Shown: positions 1 to 6,479, numbered from the stretch's first letter. The stretch: DNA of 9,671 nucleotides from an uncultured Collinsella sp. (GCA_902494585.1 CABUUD010000070.1:1-9671), one strand, 5' to 3'. Notes: generated by a model not told the origin, from the sequence alone. Translations and numbers: made by a program.

Positions 1-210
1 TGTGGGCGCCAGCGGAATGTGGGGTCACCGCGCGGTCCGCATCTGATGGTGTCGACGTCAATGGTATACGGGTGCATCATCGACGTCTTCAATACAGAAG
101 ATATCAGTGCGGAATGTTCTGAAAAGTAACACCAGGGCGGGCCCTGCGACAACGCGGCAGGAAGGGGTGCGATTCCTTAATCGCTCACTTAATCTAATAG
201 GAAAATGTGC
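1..210. other. Non-coding or gene-tail sequence, nothing firmly assigned
   Basis: No complete gene is visible. On the + strand, frame 2 is open from the window edge to a TGA at 44-46, and its codons mostly end in G or C, so this could be the last 14 codons of a gene that begins outside the window. Frames 1 and 3 also stay open, to 129 and 119, with less convincing codon use. An 8-base direct repeat (TCGACGTC) occurs at 52-59 and 80-87. A small dyad CAGGGC/GCCCTG lies at 133-146. None of these gives a function. Confidence 0.25.
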
Positions 211-265
211 GAGGCCGGAGCTTTAGCTCCGGCCTCCTTATATAAGGGCTCGGCAAAGCCGAGCC
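211..265. repeat. Three adjacent palindromes (hairpin cluster)
   Basis: Three perfect dyads follow one another with almost no gap. The first has 11-bp arms at 211-221 and 226-236 around a TTTA loop. The second is a 12-bp uninterrupted palindrome, CCTTATATAAGG, at 236-247. The third has 8-bp arms at 247-254 and 258-265 around AAA. Neither outer hairpin is followed by a T-run on either strand, so a standard intrinsic terminator is doubtful. They could be a terminator pair for a gene to the left, or an interspersed palindromic unit. Confidence 0.6.
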
Positions 266-366
266 ACCAAATTTGCATCAGCCCCCAGAACATGTTTGAG
301 AACAGTGCCTGGAGTACGTGTCCCTAGGGCAGGAATGAGGTTGCTTTCCAATGCATTCCGCAGGGG

Positions 367-411
367 GCGGCATTATTTTGTAGCGCGAAGCGCGGATCAA
401 AATAATGCCGC
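367..411. repeat. Long perfect dyad, candidate interspersed palindromic unit
   Basis: Perfect 14-bp arms at 367-380 and 398-411 (GCGGCATTATTTTG and its complement) enclose a 17-base segment. That segment folds into its own GCGC-GAA-GCGC mini-hairpin at 383-393. The arms have a GC-rich outer part and an AT-rich inner part. No T-run follows. The stretch 412-480 holds no recognised signal. The size and shape resemble REP-like or MITE-derived intergenic units, but copy number cannot be judged from one window. Confidence 0.6.
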
Positions 412-490
412 ATGCCCGAGGACGCGTTGGGAAGCCGACCCCGTTCCGGCCCGAACATAAGCGTCTACCAGTGCATTTACAAATTCGTAA

Positions 491-539
491 ACTTTTTTCA
501 AAAAAGTGCTTGCACAGTTCTCGAATCATAGGTTATTAT
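491..539 (+). promoter_or_regulatory. Promoter of tRNA-Leu with upstream A/T dyad
   Basis: A -35 box TTGCAC (510-515) and a -10 box TATTAT (534-539) are 18 bp apart, giving a start near 546 and a leader of about 50 nt before the tRNA. Two bases upstream of the -35 lies the dyad ACTTTTTT-C-AAAAAAGT (491-507). The same arrangement precedes the two other tRNA transcription units in this window, which supports a functional element, perhaps an UP-like element for strong transcription. Confidence 0.7.
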
Positions 540-596
540 CTTCCTCGTTGAACGCGCGGGTCCAACAAAACGAACCGCGAATCAACAACATAGCAT

Positions 597-686
597 GTCG
601 GAGTGGCGGAATTGGCAGACGCGCTAGCTTGAGGTGCTAGTGACCGCTTTTTGGTCATGCGGGTTCAAGTCCCGCCTCCGACACCA
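597..686 (+). tRNA. tRNA-Leu(GAG)
   Basis: A complete cloverleaf with encoded CCA. The acceptor stem GTCGGAG (597-603) pairs with CTCCGAC (676-682), followed by A and CCA (684-686). The anticodon stem CTAGC/GCTAG encloses the loop TTGAGGT, so the anticodon is GAG at 631-633, reading CUC/CUU. The long class II variable arm (TGACC...GGTCA, 641-656) is typical of tRNA-Leu. The T arm GCGGG-TTCAAGT-CCCGC is intact (659-675). It has its own promoter upstream and a terminator 11 nt downstream. Confidence 0.97.
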
Positions 687-697
687 TCGCATTTGAG

Positions 698-719
698 AAG
701 CCTCTTCGGAGGCTTTTTT
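698..719 (+). terminator. Intrinsic terminator after tRNA-Leu
   Basis: A 7-bp stem (AAGCCTC 698-704, GAGGCTT 709-715) with a stable TTCG tetraloop runs into six Ts (714-719). It ends 26 nt before the start codon of the following phosphatase gene, leaving no clear room for a separate promoter there. Confidence 0.9.
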
Positions 720-745
720 GTTACCGATAGACGGTGAGGTTCACG

Positions 746-3091
746 ATGGAAACGCTTGAGCGCAACGAGTGGGCGGACGTTGCCCAACTGGTCGAGATCA
801 CGAGCGATGCTGTCATCATTTGTGAGCTCGACGGAACCATTCTGCATGTGAATAACCGCTTGCTCGACTTGATGTGCGAGGAGCGTTCCGATGTGATCAA
901 CGGGGACGTTAAAGACCTCTTGTACTCATCAGCATTTGAACGCGCGTCAGAGCATCGTCTTCCTTTTGAGACCAATGGAACCGAGAGCGAGTTGATGCTC
1001 AAGCTGAGTGACGGCTCCTTTATTCCCGTCTTGGTTTGTGCCGGCTCGGTTACACCGCCTCGTATTTTTGGGCGCCGCGCGCCGCGTGTTCTGGTGGCGC
1101 TTCATAGCATCGAAGAGCAGTACTCGCACGACCGCCAGCTCAAGCGTGCGCTTTCGGAGCTTAGAGTGGCGAATAAGCGTCTCTCGGGTACATTGTCGGT
1201 CATTATGAGCACGGTGGGCTCCGATGAGCTGCCCAGTTTGTTAGATACCGTTTTGAACCAGCTTGTAGGAACGCTCGATGCTTCGGGTGCCGCTATCTAT
1301 TTTTCTGAGAGCGGCGGTTTTAAGCTTCGCGGTGTCTCCAAGGAGCTGCACGACAGCTACCTGCCCGAGTTTTTGCCGTATGGCGCTGGCATTCCGACGT
1401 ATGTTCTTCGCGAGTCGCGTGCCTGTCGCTTGTCGATTCAACAGGACCTTGAGGGTGATAGGGCTGCCTCCGGTATGTTCATGGACCTGGACAATCGTTC
1501 TAAGCACCTGTTGCGCGTGCAGGATATGCCTCCGTACCGCAGCGAGATCTGCCTTCCCGTTTTTTACGGTACGCAGATCCTTGGCGTGCTGGAAGTTGGT
1601 TGGAAGCGCCCTCAGGCACCGCTCGCCTATGACGTTAATGTACTCGAGGTCATTTGCGATTACCTGTCTATCCAGCTGGTCGGCATGACATCGAGCCTTC
1701 GCTCTCGTCGCACGGCCGAGCTCGGCCGCTCGCTCAATGTCTTACGTGATGAGTTGTTTACCTTTCTAGACGATTCCGCCGCGGCTACCCAGGCGCTATC
1801 GTCCGAGATTTGCAATATGCTCAACTGCCATTTTTGCCCTGTTGAGTATGACGCCAGTCTGGACTCTTACGTCATAGATTTCGAAGGCGGCAGTCGCGTT
1901 GCTTTGCCGGACGATCCCGAGAAGCTTTTCTTTTCCACGACGGCGCCAGCGGCACGTCTGGGGGCTGGCCCTGATGGCTTTGAGGCATCTGTTTTGGGCG
2001 GTACGAGCGCCGAGGACCTTAAACACGTCCGTATAACTCGCGTTGACGAATCGATGCCTATGGGAGGCTGGCTTAGGGCGCATGGTCTGCCTTGCCAGGG
2101 TCTCTACGTCGACACTGGCATCGAGGCGGGGCGCCCGCGCTCTGAGGGTGATGGCAGGCACAGCAGCGACGCGATCGTTCCTGCTTCTGTTGCGAAAGGC
2201 CCGGCGACGCGCGCGCTGCTGCTTCGTGACGGTAGTCAAGAGCCGATTGATGACCTTGAATATGACTACTTGGTGCACTTGGCGCATGACTTTGAATTGA
2301 TCTACGAAGGCGAATCTCAAAAGCGCGAGGAGCGCCATATCGCTCAGACTCTCCAGATTGGCATGAGAAATTCGCTTGGTGACGTTCCGGGTATCGCGAC
2401 CGATTCGGTATACCTTTCGGCAACGAATTCGGCGTTGGTCGGCGGCGACTTTTATACGCTCGTCCGTCTTCCCGACGATTGCGCCGTTATGATTTTGGGC
2501 GATGTATCCGGCAAAGGAATCGAGGCGGCGTCGATGTCAGCGCTCGTCAAGACGGCGCTGACGGCCTATGCCTGGGAGGGTGCGGGGCCCGCCCGTATGG
2601 CCCGCTCGCTCAATAGCATGCTCATGGGCTTTTCGAGAGTCGAGACGTTCGTGACGGCGTTTATCGCCAAGATTGATCTTAAAGCGGGTCGCGCTACCTA
2701 TTGCTCTGCGGGACATCCTCCCACTATGGTCATTAGACCGTCGTCGACGCCGCTTGGCGGTGGAGAAACCCGAGGGGGAGAAGTGGAGCTCCTTGGGTGC
2801 CAATCGGGCGTGATCGGTGCCTTTGAGAGCATGGTGTACGAGACAGGCGTGTTTACGTTCGCTCCTGGTGACATGCTATTCATGTATACCGACGGAACAA
2901 TCGAAGCACGTGATCGCTCGGGTGCTTTCTTTGGCGAGCAGCGCCTTCGTGACCTTCTGCTCTCTGTCTCGGGTGAGGGCGTATCGGGAATCTGCGGTAA
3001 GGTCTTGGGAGAGCTTGACCGCTTTACCGAGTCGGCGCTGGACGATGACATCGCGCTGGTTTCCCTTGAGTTTTTACGGGGTCGATCGTAG
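746..3091 (+). CDS. PAS-GAF-PP2C serine phosphatase (SpoIIE/RsbU family)
   Basis: A predicted cytosolic, metal-dependent protein phosphatase that removes phosphate from a STAS-domain antagonist in a partner-switch pathway. Length is 781 aa from the ATG at 746, chosen because GAGG (736-739) sits 6 nt upstream; an in-frame GTG at 734 lacks such a site. Order: PAS-like sensor at about residues 10-122, helical linker about 126-155, GAF about 160-312, a poorly recognisable region 313-530 that may hold a degenerate GAF, and PP2C about 531-778. PP2C motifs are intact: GGDFYT (566-571), GDVSGKG (585-591), SAGHPP (654-659), YTDG (714-717) and DDDIAL (766-771). The aspartates D568, D586, D716 and D767 or D768 are the likely metal ligands. 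There is no transmembrane segment, so the input is probably a soluble ligand or redox cue. The next gene encodes the likely substrate. The substrate and signal are inferred; the phosphatase fold is well supported. Confidence 0.92.
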   Translation: METLERNEWADVAQLVEITSDAVIICELDGTILHVNNRLLDLMCEERSDVINGDVKDLLYSSAFERASEHRLPFETNGTESELMLKLSDGSFIPVLVCAGSVTPPRIFGRRAPRVLVALHSIEEQYSHDRQLKRALSELRVANKRLSGTLSVIMSTVGSDELPSLLDTVLNQLVGTLDASGAAIYFSESGGFKLRGVSKELHDSYLPEFLPYGAGIPTYVLRESRACRLSIQQDLEGDRAASGMFMDLDNRSKHLLRVQDMPPYRSEICLPVFYGTQILGVLEVGWKRPQAPLAYDVNVLEVICDYLSIQLVGMTSSLRSRRTAELGRSLNVLRDELFTFLDDSAAATQALSSEICNMLNCHFCPVEYDASLDSYVIDFEGGSRVALPDDPEKLFFSTTAPAARLGAGPDGFEASVLGGTSAEDLKHVRITRVDESMPMGGWLRAHGLPCQGLYVDTGIEAGRPRSEGDGRHSSDAIVPASVAKGPATRALLLRDGSQEPIDDLEYDYLVHLAHDFELIYEGESQKREERHIAQTLQIGMRNSLGDVPGIATDSVYLSATNSALVGGDFYTLVRLPDDCAVMILGDVSGKGIEAASMSALVKTALTAYAWEGAGPARMARSLNSMLMGFSRVETFVTAFIAKIDLKAGRATYCSAGHPPTMVIRPSSTPLGGGETRGGEVELLGCQSGVIGAFESMVYETGVFTFAPGDMLFMYTDGTIEARDRSGAFFGEQRLRDLLLSVSGEGVSGICGKVLGELDRFTESALDDDIALVSLEFLRGRS

Positions 3092-3172
3092 ACCGCGATG
3101 CTTGACGGGCAAAATCTGCGCGGTTGCAGATACGTATGCATCGAGCGAGCTCTTTTGGGGAACCATGGTCGT

Positions 3173-3919
3173 ATGAATGAGTGGAATGACATAGCGGTTC
3201 TGACGCCACCGGGTGATGTCGACATCGCCTCGGTGTCCGTGCTGCGCCGACGGTTGGATAATTTGATCGACCGGGGCGTGCGTCGCGTTGTCATCAATTG
3301 CCAAGCTGTGGGCTTTATCGACTCGACGGGTTTGGCGTTTTTGCTTACACGCGCCAGAGAGCTCATGAGGCGAGAGGGCCTGCTTTCGCTCGTTAACGCC
3401 TCCGATGAGGTCATTCGCTTTTTGGAGATTGCCCGACTTGTCGACATCCTTCATGTTGCGGGTCCGGCGCGTGAGTCGATTCCCGCTATTCCGGTGGGAG
3501 AGTTGCCACGATGGAGCAAGAGCGTCGAGGTCCGACAGGGTATCGAGAATCTTCCATACTATCGACATCGCATCGCCGAACTCCTTGAATCGCTTCCGTT
3601 GCGCCGCGACGAGCGCTACGATGTCGCGTTGGCGTCGGGGGAGGCGCTGGGTAATGCCTATGACCATGCGGGCGGTATCGGGTGCGTCCTGACGGTTCAG
3701 GCCTATGGCGATCGCGTCGTGGTTGAGGTGCTTGATCGGGGTGCCGGCTATTCTATCGATGGAGCGAGCGAACCGGTCGCATCTGAGGAACGCGGCCGTG
3801 GTATCAAGCTTATGCGTATGCTCGTCGATAACGTGGAGGTTGCTCGTCGCACAGACGGCACCGGCACGCGCGTGCAGATGGTGAAGCTATTTAGCGGAGC
3901 ACTGGAATCGCGTGCCTAG
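3173..3919 (+). CDS. STAS antagonist domain fused to RsbW/SpoIIAB-type anti-sigma ATPase
   Basis: A 248-aa protein combining two partner-switch parts that are usually separate. Residues 1-96 are a STAS domain with FIDSTGL around Ser51, the position phosphorylated in SpoIIAA/RsbV relatives. Residues about 115-240 are a GHKL ATPase of the anti-sigma kinase type: N-box with E157, N161 and H165 (GEALGNAYDHA), G1-type motif DRGAG (188-192) and G2-type motif GRGIKLM (208-214). The ATPase half would phosphorylate Ser51 or a separate partner and bind a sigma factor or another target; the upstream PP2C protein would reverse it. The reading frame is open from an ATG at 3098, but the extra 25 residues do not look like STAS and have no good Shine-Dalgarno, whereas GGGGA lies 11 nt before 3173. 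It lies 81 nt after the phosphatase gene, so they probably form an operon. No sigma factor gene is in the window. The start is less sure than the domains. Confidence 0.88.
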   Translation: MNEWNDIAVLTPPGDVDIASVSVLRRRLDNLIDRGVRRVVINCQAVGFIDSTGLAFLLTRARELMRREGLLSLVNASDEVIRFLEIARLVDILHVAGPARESIPAIPVGELPRWSKSVEVRQGIENLPYYRHRIAELLESLPLRRDERYDVALASGEALGNAYDHAGGIGCVLTVQAYGDRVVVEVLDRGAGYSIDGASEPVASEERGRGIKLMRMLVDNVEVARRTDGTGTRVQMVKLFSGALESRA

Positions 3920-3964
3920 CCAATCGCTTTAGCGCGTTTAGCCACCAAGAACACGCGGCCGGCA

Positions 3965-4012
3965 ACTTTTTTGAAAAAAGTACTTGCGTCTTTTGGATAA
4001 CTCGCGTAAATT
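3965..4012 (+). promoter_or_regulatory. Promoter of tRNA Gly-Cys-Gly cluster with A/T dyad
   Basis: The dyad ACTTTTTT-G-AAAAAAGT (3965-3981) is followed after 2 bp by the -35 TTGCGT (3984-3989). A 17-bp spacer leads to the -10 TAAATT (4007-4012). Transcription would start near 4019, only a few bases before the tRNA at 4025. No clear terminator for the preceding operon is seen between 3920 and 3964. Confidence 0.7.
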
Positions 4013-4024
4013 AATAATCCGCAA

Positions 4025-4100
4025 GCGGACATGGCTCAGTTGGTAGAGCACAACCTTGCCAAGGTTGGGGTCGCGGGTTCGAGCCCCGTTGTCCGCTCCA
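4025..4100 (+). tRNA. tRNA-Gly(GCC), copy 1
   Basis: The acceptor stem GCGGACA (4025-4031) pairs with TGTCCGC (4090-4096), followed by T and encoded CCA. The anticodon stem CAACC/GGTTG holds the loop TTGCCAA, giving anticodon GCC at 4058-4060, which reads GGC/GGU. It is identical over all 76 bases to the copies at 4251 and 6539. First gene of a Gly-Cys-Gly cluster. Confidence 0.98.
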
Positions 4101-4110
4101 TTGCATTTCT

Positions 4111-4133
4111 GGACCGTTTAGGCGGTCCTTTTT
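4111..4133 (+). terminator. Terminator-like hairpin between tRNA-Gly and tRNA-Cys
   Basis: A 6-bp stem (GGACCG 4111-4116, CGGTCC 4123-4128) is followed by five Ts to 4133. tRNA-Cys begins at 4135, so no promoter fits between them. Either termination is partial or the hairpin serves transcript processing. Confidence 0.6.
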
Positions 4134-4134
4134 C

Positions 4135-4208
4135 GGCGAAGTGGCCAAGTGGTAAGGCAGAGGCCTGCAAAGCCTTTACCCCCGGTTCGAATCCGGGCTT
4201 CGCCTCCA
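4135..4208 (+). tRNA. tRNA-Cys(GCA)
   Basis: The acceptor stem GGCGAAG (4135-4141) pairs with CTTCGCC (4198-4204), with T and CCA following. The anticodon stem GAGGC/GCCTT encloses CTGCAAA, so the anticodon is GCA at 4167-4169, reading UGC/UGU. The T arm CCCGG-TTCGAAT-CCGGG is intact. It is the middle gene of the cluster and has no promoter of its own. Confidence 0.97.
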
Positions 4209-4217
4209 GGCAACATC

Positions 4218-4244
4218 CGGGCGCTCCGGCGCCCGTTTTGTTTT
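4218..4244 (+). terminator. Terminator-like hairpin between tRNA-Cys and tRNA-Gly
   Basis: A 7-bp GC-only stem (CGGGCGC 4218-4224, GCGCCCG 4229-4235) with a TCCG loop is followed by TTTTGTTTT. Only six bases separate it from the next tRNA, again leaving no space for a promoter. Confidence 0.75.
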
Positions 4245-4250
4245 ACATAT

Positions 4251-4326
4251 GCGGACATGGCTCAGTTGGTAGAGCACAACCTTGCCAAGGTTGGGGTCGC
4301 GGGTTCGAGCCCCGTTGTCCGCTCCA
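4251..4326 (+). tRNA. tRNA-Gly(GCC), copy 2
   Basis: Identical in all 76 bases to the copies at 4025 and 6539, with anticodon GCC in the loop TTGCCAA and encoded CCA at 4324-4326. It is the last gene of the Gly-Cys-Gly cluster, and its expression must come from read-through of the preceding hairpin. Confidence 0.98.
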
Positions 4327-4334
4327 ACTATCTT

Positions 4335-4361
4335 ACGCGGTTCTAACGAACCGCGTTTTTT
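4335..4361 (+). terminator. Strong intrinsic terminator closing the tRNA cluster
   Basis: A 9-bp perfect stem (ACGCGGTTC 4335-4343, GAACCGCGT 4348-4356) with a TAAC loop runs directly into six Ts (4356-4361). It is the longest stem of the three in this cluster, consistent with being the true end of the transcript. Confidence 0.92.
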
Positions 4362-4372
4362 GTTGACGCTGC

Positions 4373-4477
4373 GCGAGCCCCGGGCACCCCATCTTGCCCC
4401 CTCAATCGTCGGTCGCGTACATAAAGTACGCTTCCCTCCTCTTTCGCGGCAACCTGGGGCACCCGGAGCCCGCTCGC
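4373..4477. repeat. Nested inverted repeat upstream of the alpha-glucosidase
   Basis: About 105 bases can fold into one long imperfect hairpin. From outside in: GCGAGC (4373-4378) with GCTCGC (4472-4477); CCGGG (4380-4384) with CCCGG (4462-4466); CCCC (4387-4390) with GGGG (4456-4459); TTGCC (4394-4398) with GGCAA (4448-4452); GCGTAC (4415-4420) with GTACGC (4426-4431) around an ATAAA tip. No known RNA class is recognised. It may be a leader or ncRNA structure, or an intergenic palindromic repeat. The rest of the gap before 4664 shows no clear promoter. Confidence 0.5.
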
Positions 4478-4516
4478 TGTTGTGGCCGGGGGAGTGAGTC
4501 TTCCGTTCTTTTCACT

Positions 4517-4528
4517 AATCGATCGATT
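4517..4528. promoter_or_regulatory. 12-bp palindrome, possible operator of the alpha-glucosidase
   Basis: A perfect palindrome AATCGATCGATT lies 135 nt upstream of the alpha-glucosidase start. A second, 10-bp palindrome GGCTCGAGCC follows at 4539-4548. Sugar genes are often controlled by LacI-family repressors, but this dyad is centred on AT and not on the CG usual for those operators, so the role is only a guess. A weak -10-like TATCAT lies at 4615-4620 without a convincing -35. Confidence 0.25.
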
Positions 4529-4663
4529 CGTCCCAGGAGGCTCGAGCCCGAGAGGGAGCGAGCGTTTTGGGGTGTGGCTGTGGCGTTGTTTGCCGCGAAT
4601 GACAACTTTGGGCGTATCATCGTGGGCATCTCGCAAAACCTCGTTGCAAGGGAGGCTCACCCC

Positions 4664-6397
4664 ATGGCTGCAGAAAAGTCTTCTTCGCGCTCATGGATGT
4701 CCGACGCCGCGATCTATCAGATCTACCCGCGCTCGTTTAAGGACTCGACTGGTTCGGGTCTGGGCGATATCGCGGGCATTACCCAGAAGATGGACTATCT
4801 TGAGCGGCTGGGTATCGAGGCCATCTGGCTGAGCCCGTTTTACCCATCGCCTCTTGTCGATGGTGGCTATGATGTGGCGGACTACTGCGATGTCGATCCA
4901 CGTCTCGGCTCGCTTGACGACTTCGATGACATGATCGCTGCGGCTCACGCGCGCGGCATCAAGGTCATCGTCGACATCGTGCCCAACCATTCATCCAGCC
5001 AGCACCCCTGGTTCAAAGCCGCTCTTGCCGCCGGCCCCGGATCGCCCGAGCGCGCCCGTTATATCTTCCGCGATGGTCGCGGCGAGCATGGCGAGCTGCC
5101 TCCCACCAATTGGAATGCCAACTTTGGCGGCCCCGCATGGACGCGTGTTGCGGACGGTCAGTGGTATCTGCACATGTTTACGCCCGAGCAGCCGGACTTT
5201 GACTGGTCATGCCCCGAGGTTCATGCGCTCTTTTGCGACGTCCTGGCGTTTTGGAGCGATCGAGGCGTCGACGGCTTTCGCATTGATGTGGCGCAGGGTC
5301 TCGCCAAGGATCTCGACCGCGATGACCTCGACCGGTGGCATCTCGCCGAGGGCGATGACATGGTTGACGACGGCACCCATCCGCTGTGGGACCGCAATGA
5401 GGTCCACGAGATCTATCGCGAGTGGCGCCGCGTGTTCGACCGCTATAATCCGCCGCGCAGTGCCGTTGCCGAGGCGTGGGTGCTGCCCGAGCGCCAGTAT
5501 CTCTACGCGCGTCCCAGCGAGCTTGGCCAGACATTCAACTTTGAGTTTGCCAAGGCCACTTGGACCTATGATGACATGCACACTGCAATCGAGAAGGGCT
5601 TGAAGGCAGCCGTCGAATCCGATTCCGCCTCGACCTGGGTACTCTCCAACCACGACGTGCCGCGCGTGGCGACACGCTATGCCCTGCCGCAAATCAAGGC
5701 GACGCGCTACCACCAGATTGCGCTCGACTGGCTCTTGCGCGACGGGTCGTCTTATGACGAGGACCGTGAACTCGGCGAGCGCCGCGCGCGGGCGGCCCTT
5801 TTGCTTGAACTGGCGCTTCCGGGCTCGGCATACGTGTATCAGGGTGAGGAGCTCGGCCTTTTTGAGGTGGCTGATATCCCGTGGGCTGCACTCGAAGACC
5901 CTACTGCGACCAATACGCACGGACCGAAGCGCGAGAAGGGGCGCGACGGCTGTCGTGTGCCCCTGCCGTGGATAGCGGCGGACGATCCCGCGCAGGGCGG
6001 ATCGTTTGGGTTTTCGCCGGCGGACGCCGATGTGGCGCCCCATCTGCCACAGCCTGCATGGTTTTCCGATTACGCTGCCGATAGGGAAGAGGCGGACCCG
6101 ACATCGATGCTTGCGCTCTATCGTGACGCCCTCTGGCTGCGGCGCAAACTGCGCGGGTGTACCAACGATCTTGCGTGGCTCGATCTTGACGGGCGCACCG
6201 GTCTTGCGGATGGTGCCGAGGGCGCTGAGGGCGGCGTCATCGCCTATCGCCGTGACAACGGCTGGGCGTGTGTGACGAACTTTGGTGCAGCACCCGTGGA
6301 GCTGCCGGCGGGCAGGGTCCTGCTCGCCTCATCACCGCTTGCAGACGGCAGACTCGCGCAGGACAGCTCTGCTTGGATCATGCTCGGTGAGATGTAG
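4664..6397 (+). CDS. GH13 alpha-glucosidase (oligosaccharide-hydrolysing)
   Basis: A cytosolic glycoside hydrolase that releases glucose from short alpha-glucans; no signal peptide is seen. Length is 577 aa, normal for the alpha-glucosidase / oligo-1,6-glucosidase branch of GH13. The ATG at 4664 is preceded by GGGAGG with 8-nt spacing, and the GH13 fold begins at once (AIYQIYPRSFKDS). The frame stays open upstream to 4394 but that part has no GH13 similarity. Conserved regions: DIVPNHSS, GFRIDVA with nucleophile D208, AEAWV with acid/base E270, and LSNHDVPR with transition-state D331. The Pro in DIVPNH, where isomaltase-type enzymes usually have Val, hints at alpha-1,4 preference, but substrate is not settled by sequence. 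It stands alone, with no transporter or regulator beside it. Trehalose-6-phosphate hydrolase is a less likely alternative. No terminator is evident between its stop and the tRNA promoter at 6480. Confidence 0.92.
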   Translation: MAAEKSSSRSWMSDAAIYQIYPRSFKDSTGSGLGDIAGITQKMDYLERLGIEAIWLSPFYPSPLVDGGYDVADYCDVDPRLGSLDDFDDMIAAAHARGIKVIVDIVPNHSSSQHPWFKAALAAGPGSPERARYIFRDGRGEHGELPPTNWNANFGGPAWTRVADGQWYLHMFTPEQPDFDWSCPEVHALFCDVLAFWSDRGVDGFRIDVAQGLAKDLDRDDLDRWHLAEGDDMVDDGTHPLWDRNEVHEIYREWRRVFDRYNPPRSAVAEAWVLPERQYLYARPSELGQTFNFEFAKATWTYDDMHTAIEKGLKAAVESDSASTWVLSNHDVPRVATRYALPQIKATRYHQIALDWLLRDGSSYDEDRELGERRARAALLLELALPGSAYVYQGEELGLFEVADIPWAALEDPTATNTHGPKREKGRDGCRVPLPWIAADDPAQGGSFGFSPADADVAPHLPQPAWFSDYAADREEADPTSMLALYRDALWLRRKLRGCTNDLAWLDLDGRTGLADGAEGAEGGVIAYRRDNGWACVTNFGAAPVELPAGRVLLASSPLADGRLAQDSSAWIMLGEM

Positions 6398-6479
6398 GTG
6401 CCTCTTGCGGCGAGTTTGCGTTTGCCTACACCTTCCGTGGCGGCTGATGTCTTCGCGAGGTTCGCGAGGGCGTTGCAAA

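Noticed and set aside
278..529. 83-aa minus-strand ORF
   Set aside because: Its sequence runs through the long dyad and the tRNA-Leu promoter dyad, has no ribosome site and shows no domain-like pattern.
734..745. GTG start for the phosphatase
   Set aside because: No Shine-Dalgarno precedes it, and it overlaps the GAGG that serves the ATG at 746.
3098..3172. Earlier ATG start for the STAS-ATPase protein
   Set aside because: The extra 25 residues do not resemble a STAS N-terminus and no Shine-Dalgarno lies at a proper distance; kept only as an alternative.
4031..4366. Long + strand ORFs across the tRNA cluster
   Set aside because: They are translations of tRNA genes; the same peptide recurs at each tRNA-Gly copy.
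4394..4663. 90-codon N-terminal extension of the alpha-glucosidase
   Set aside because: The frame is open but unlike GH13, and the ATG at 4664 has a good GGGAGG site right before the fold begins.
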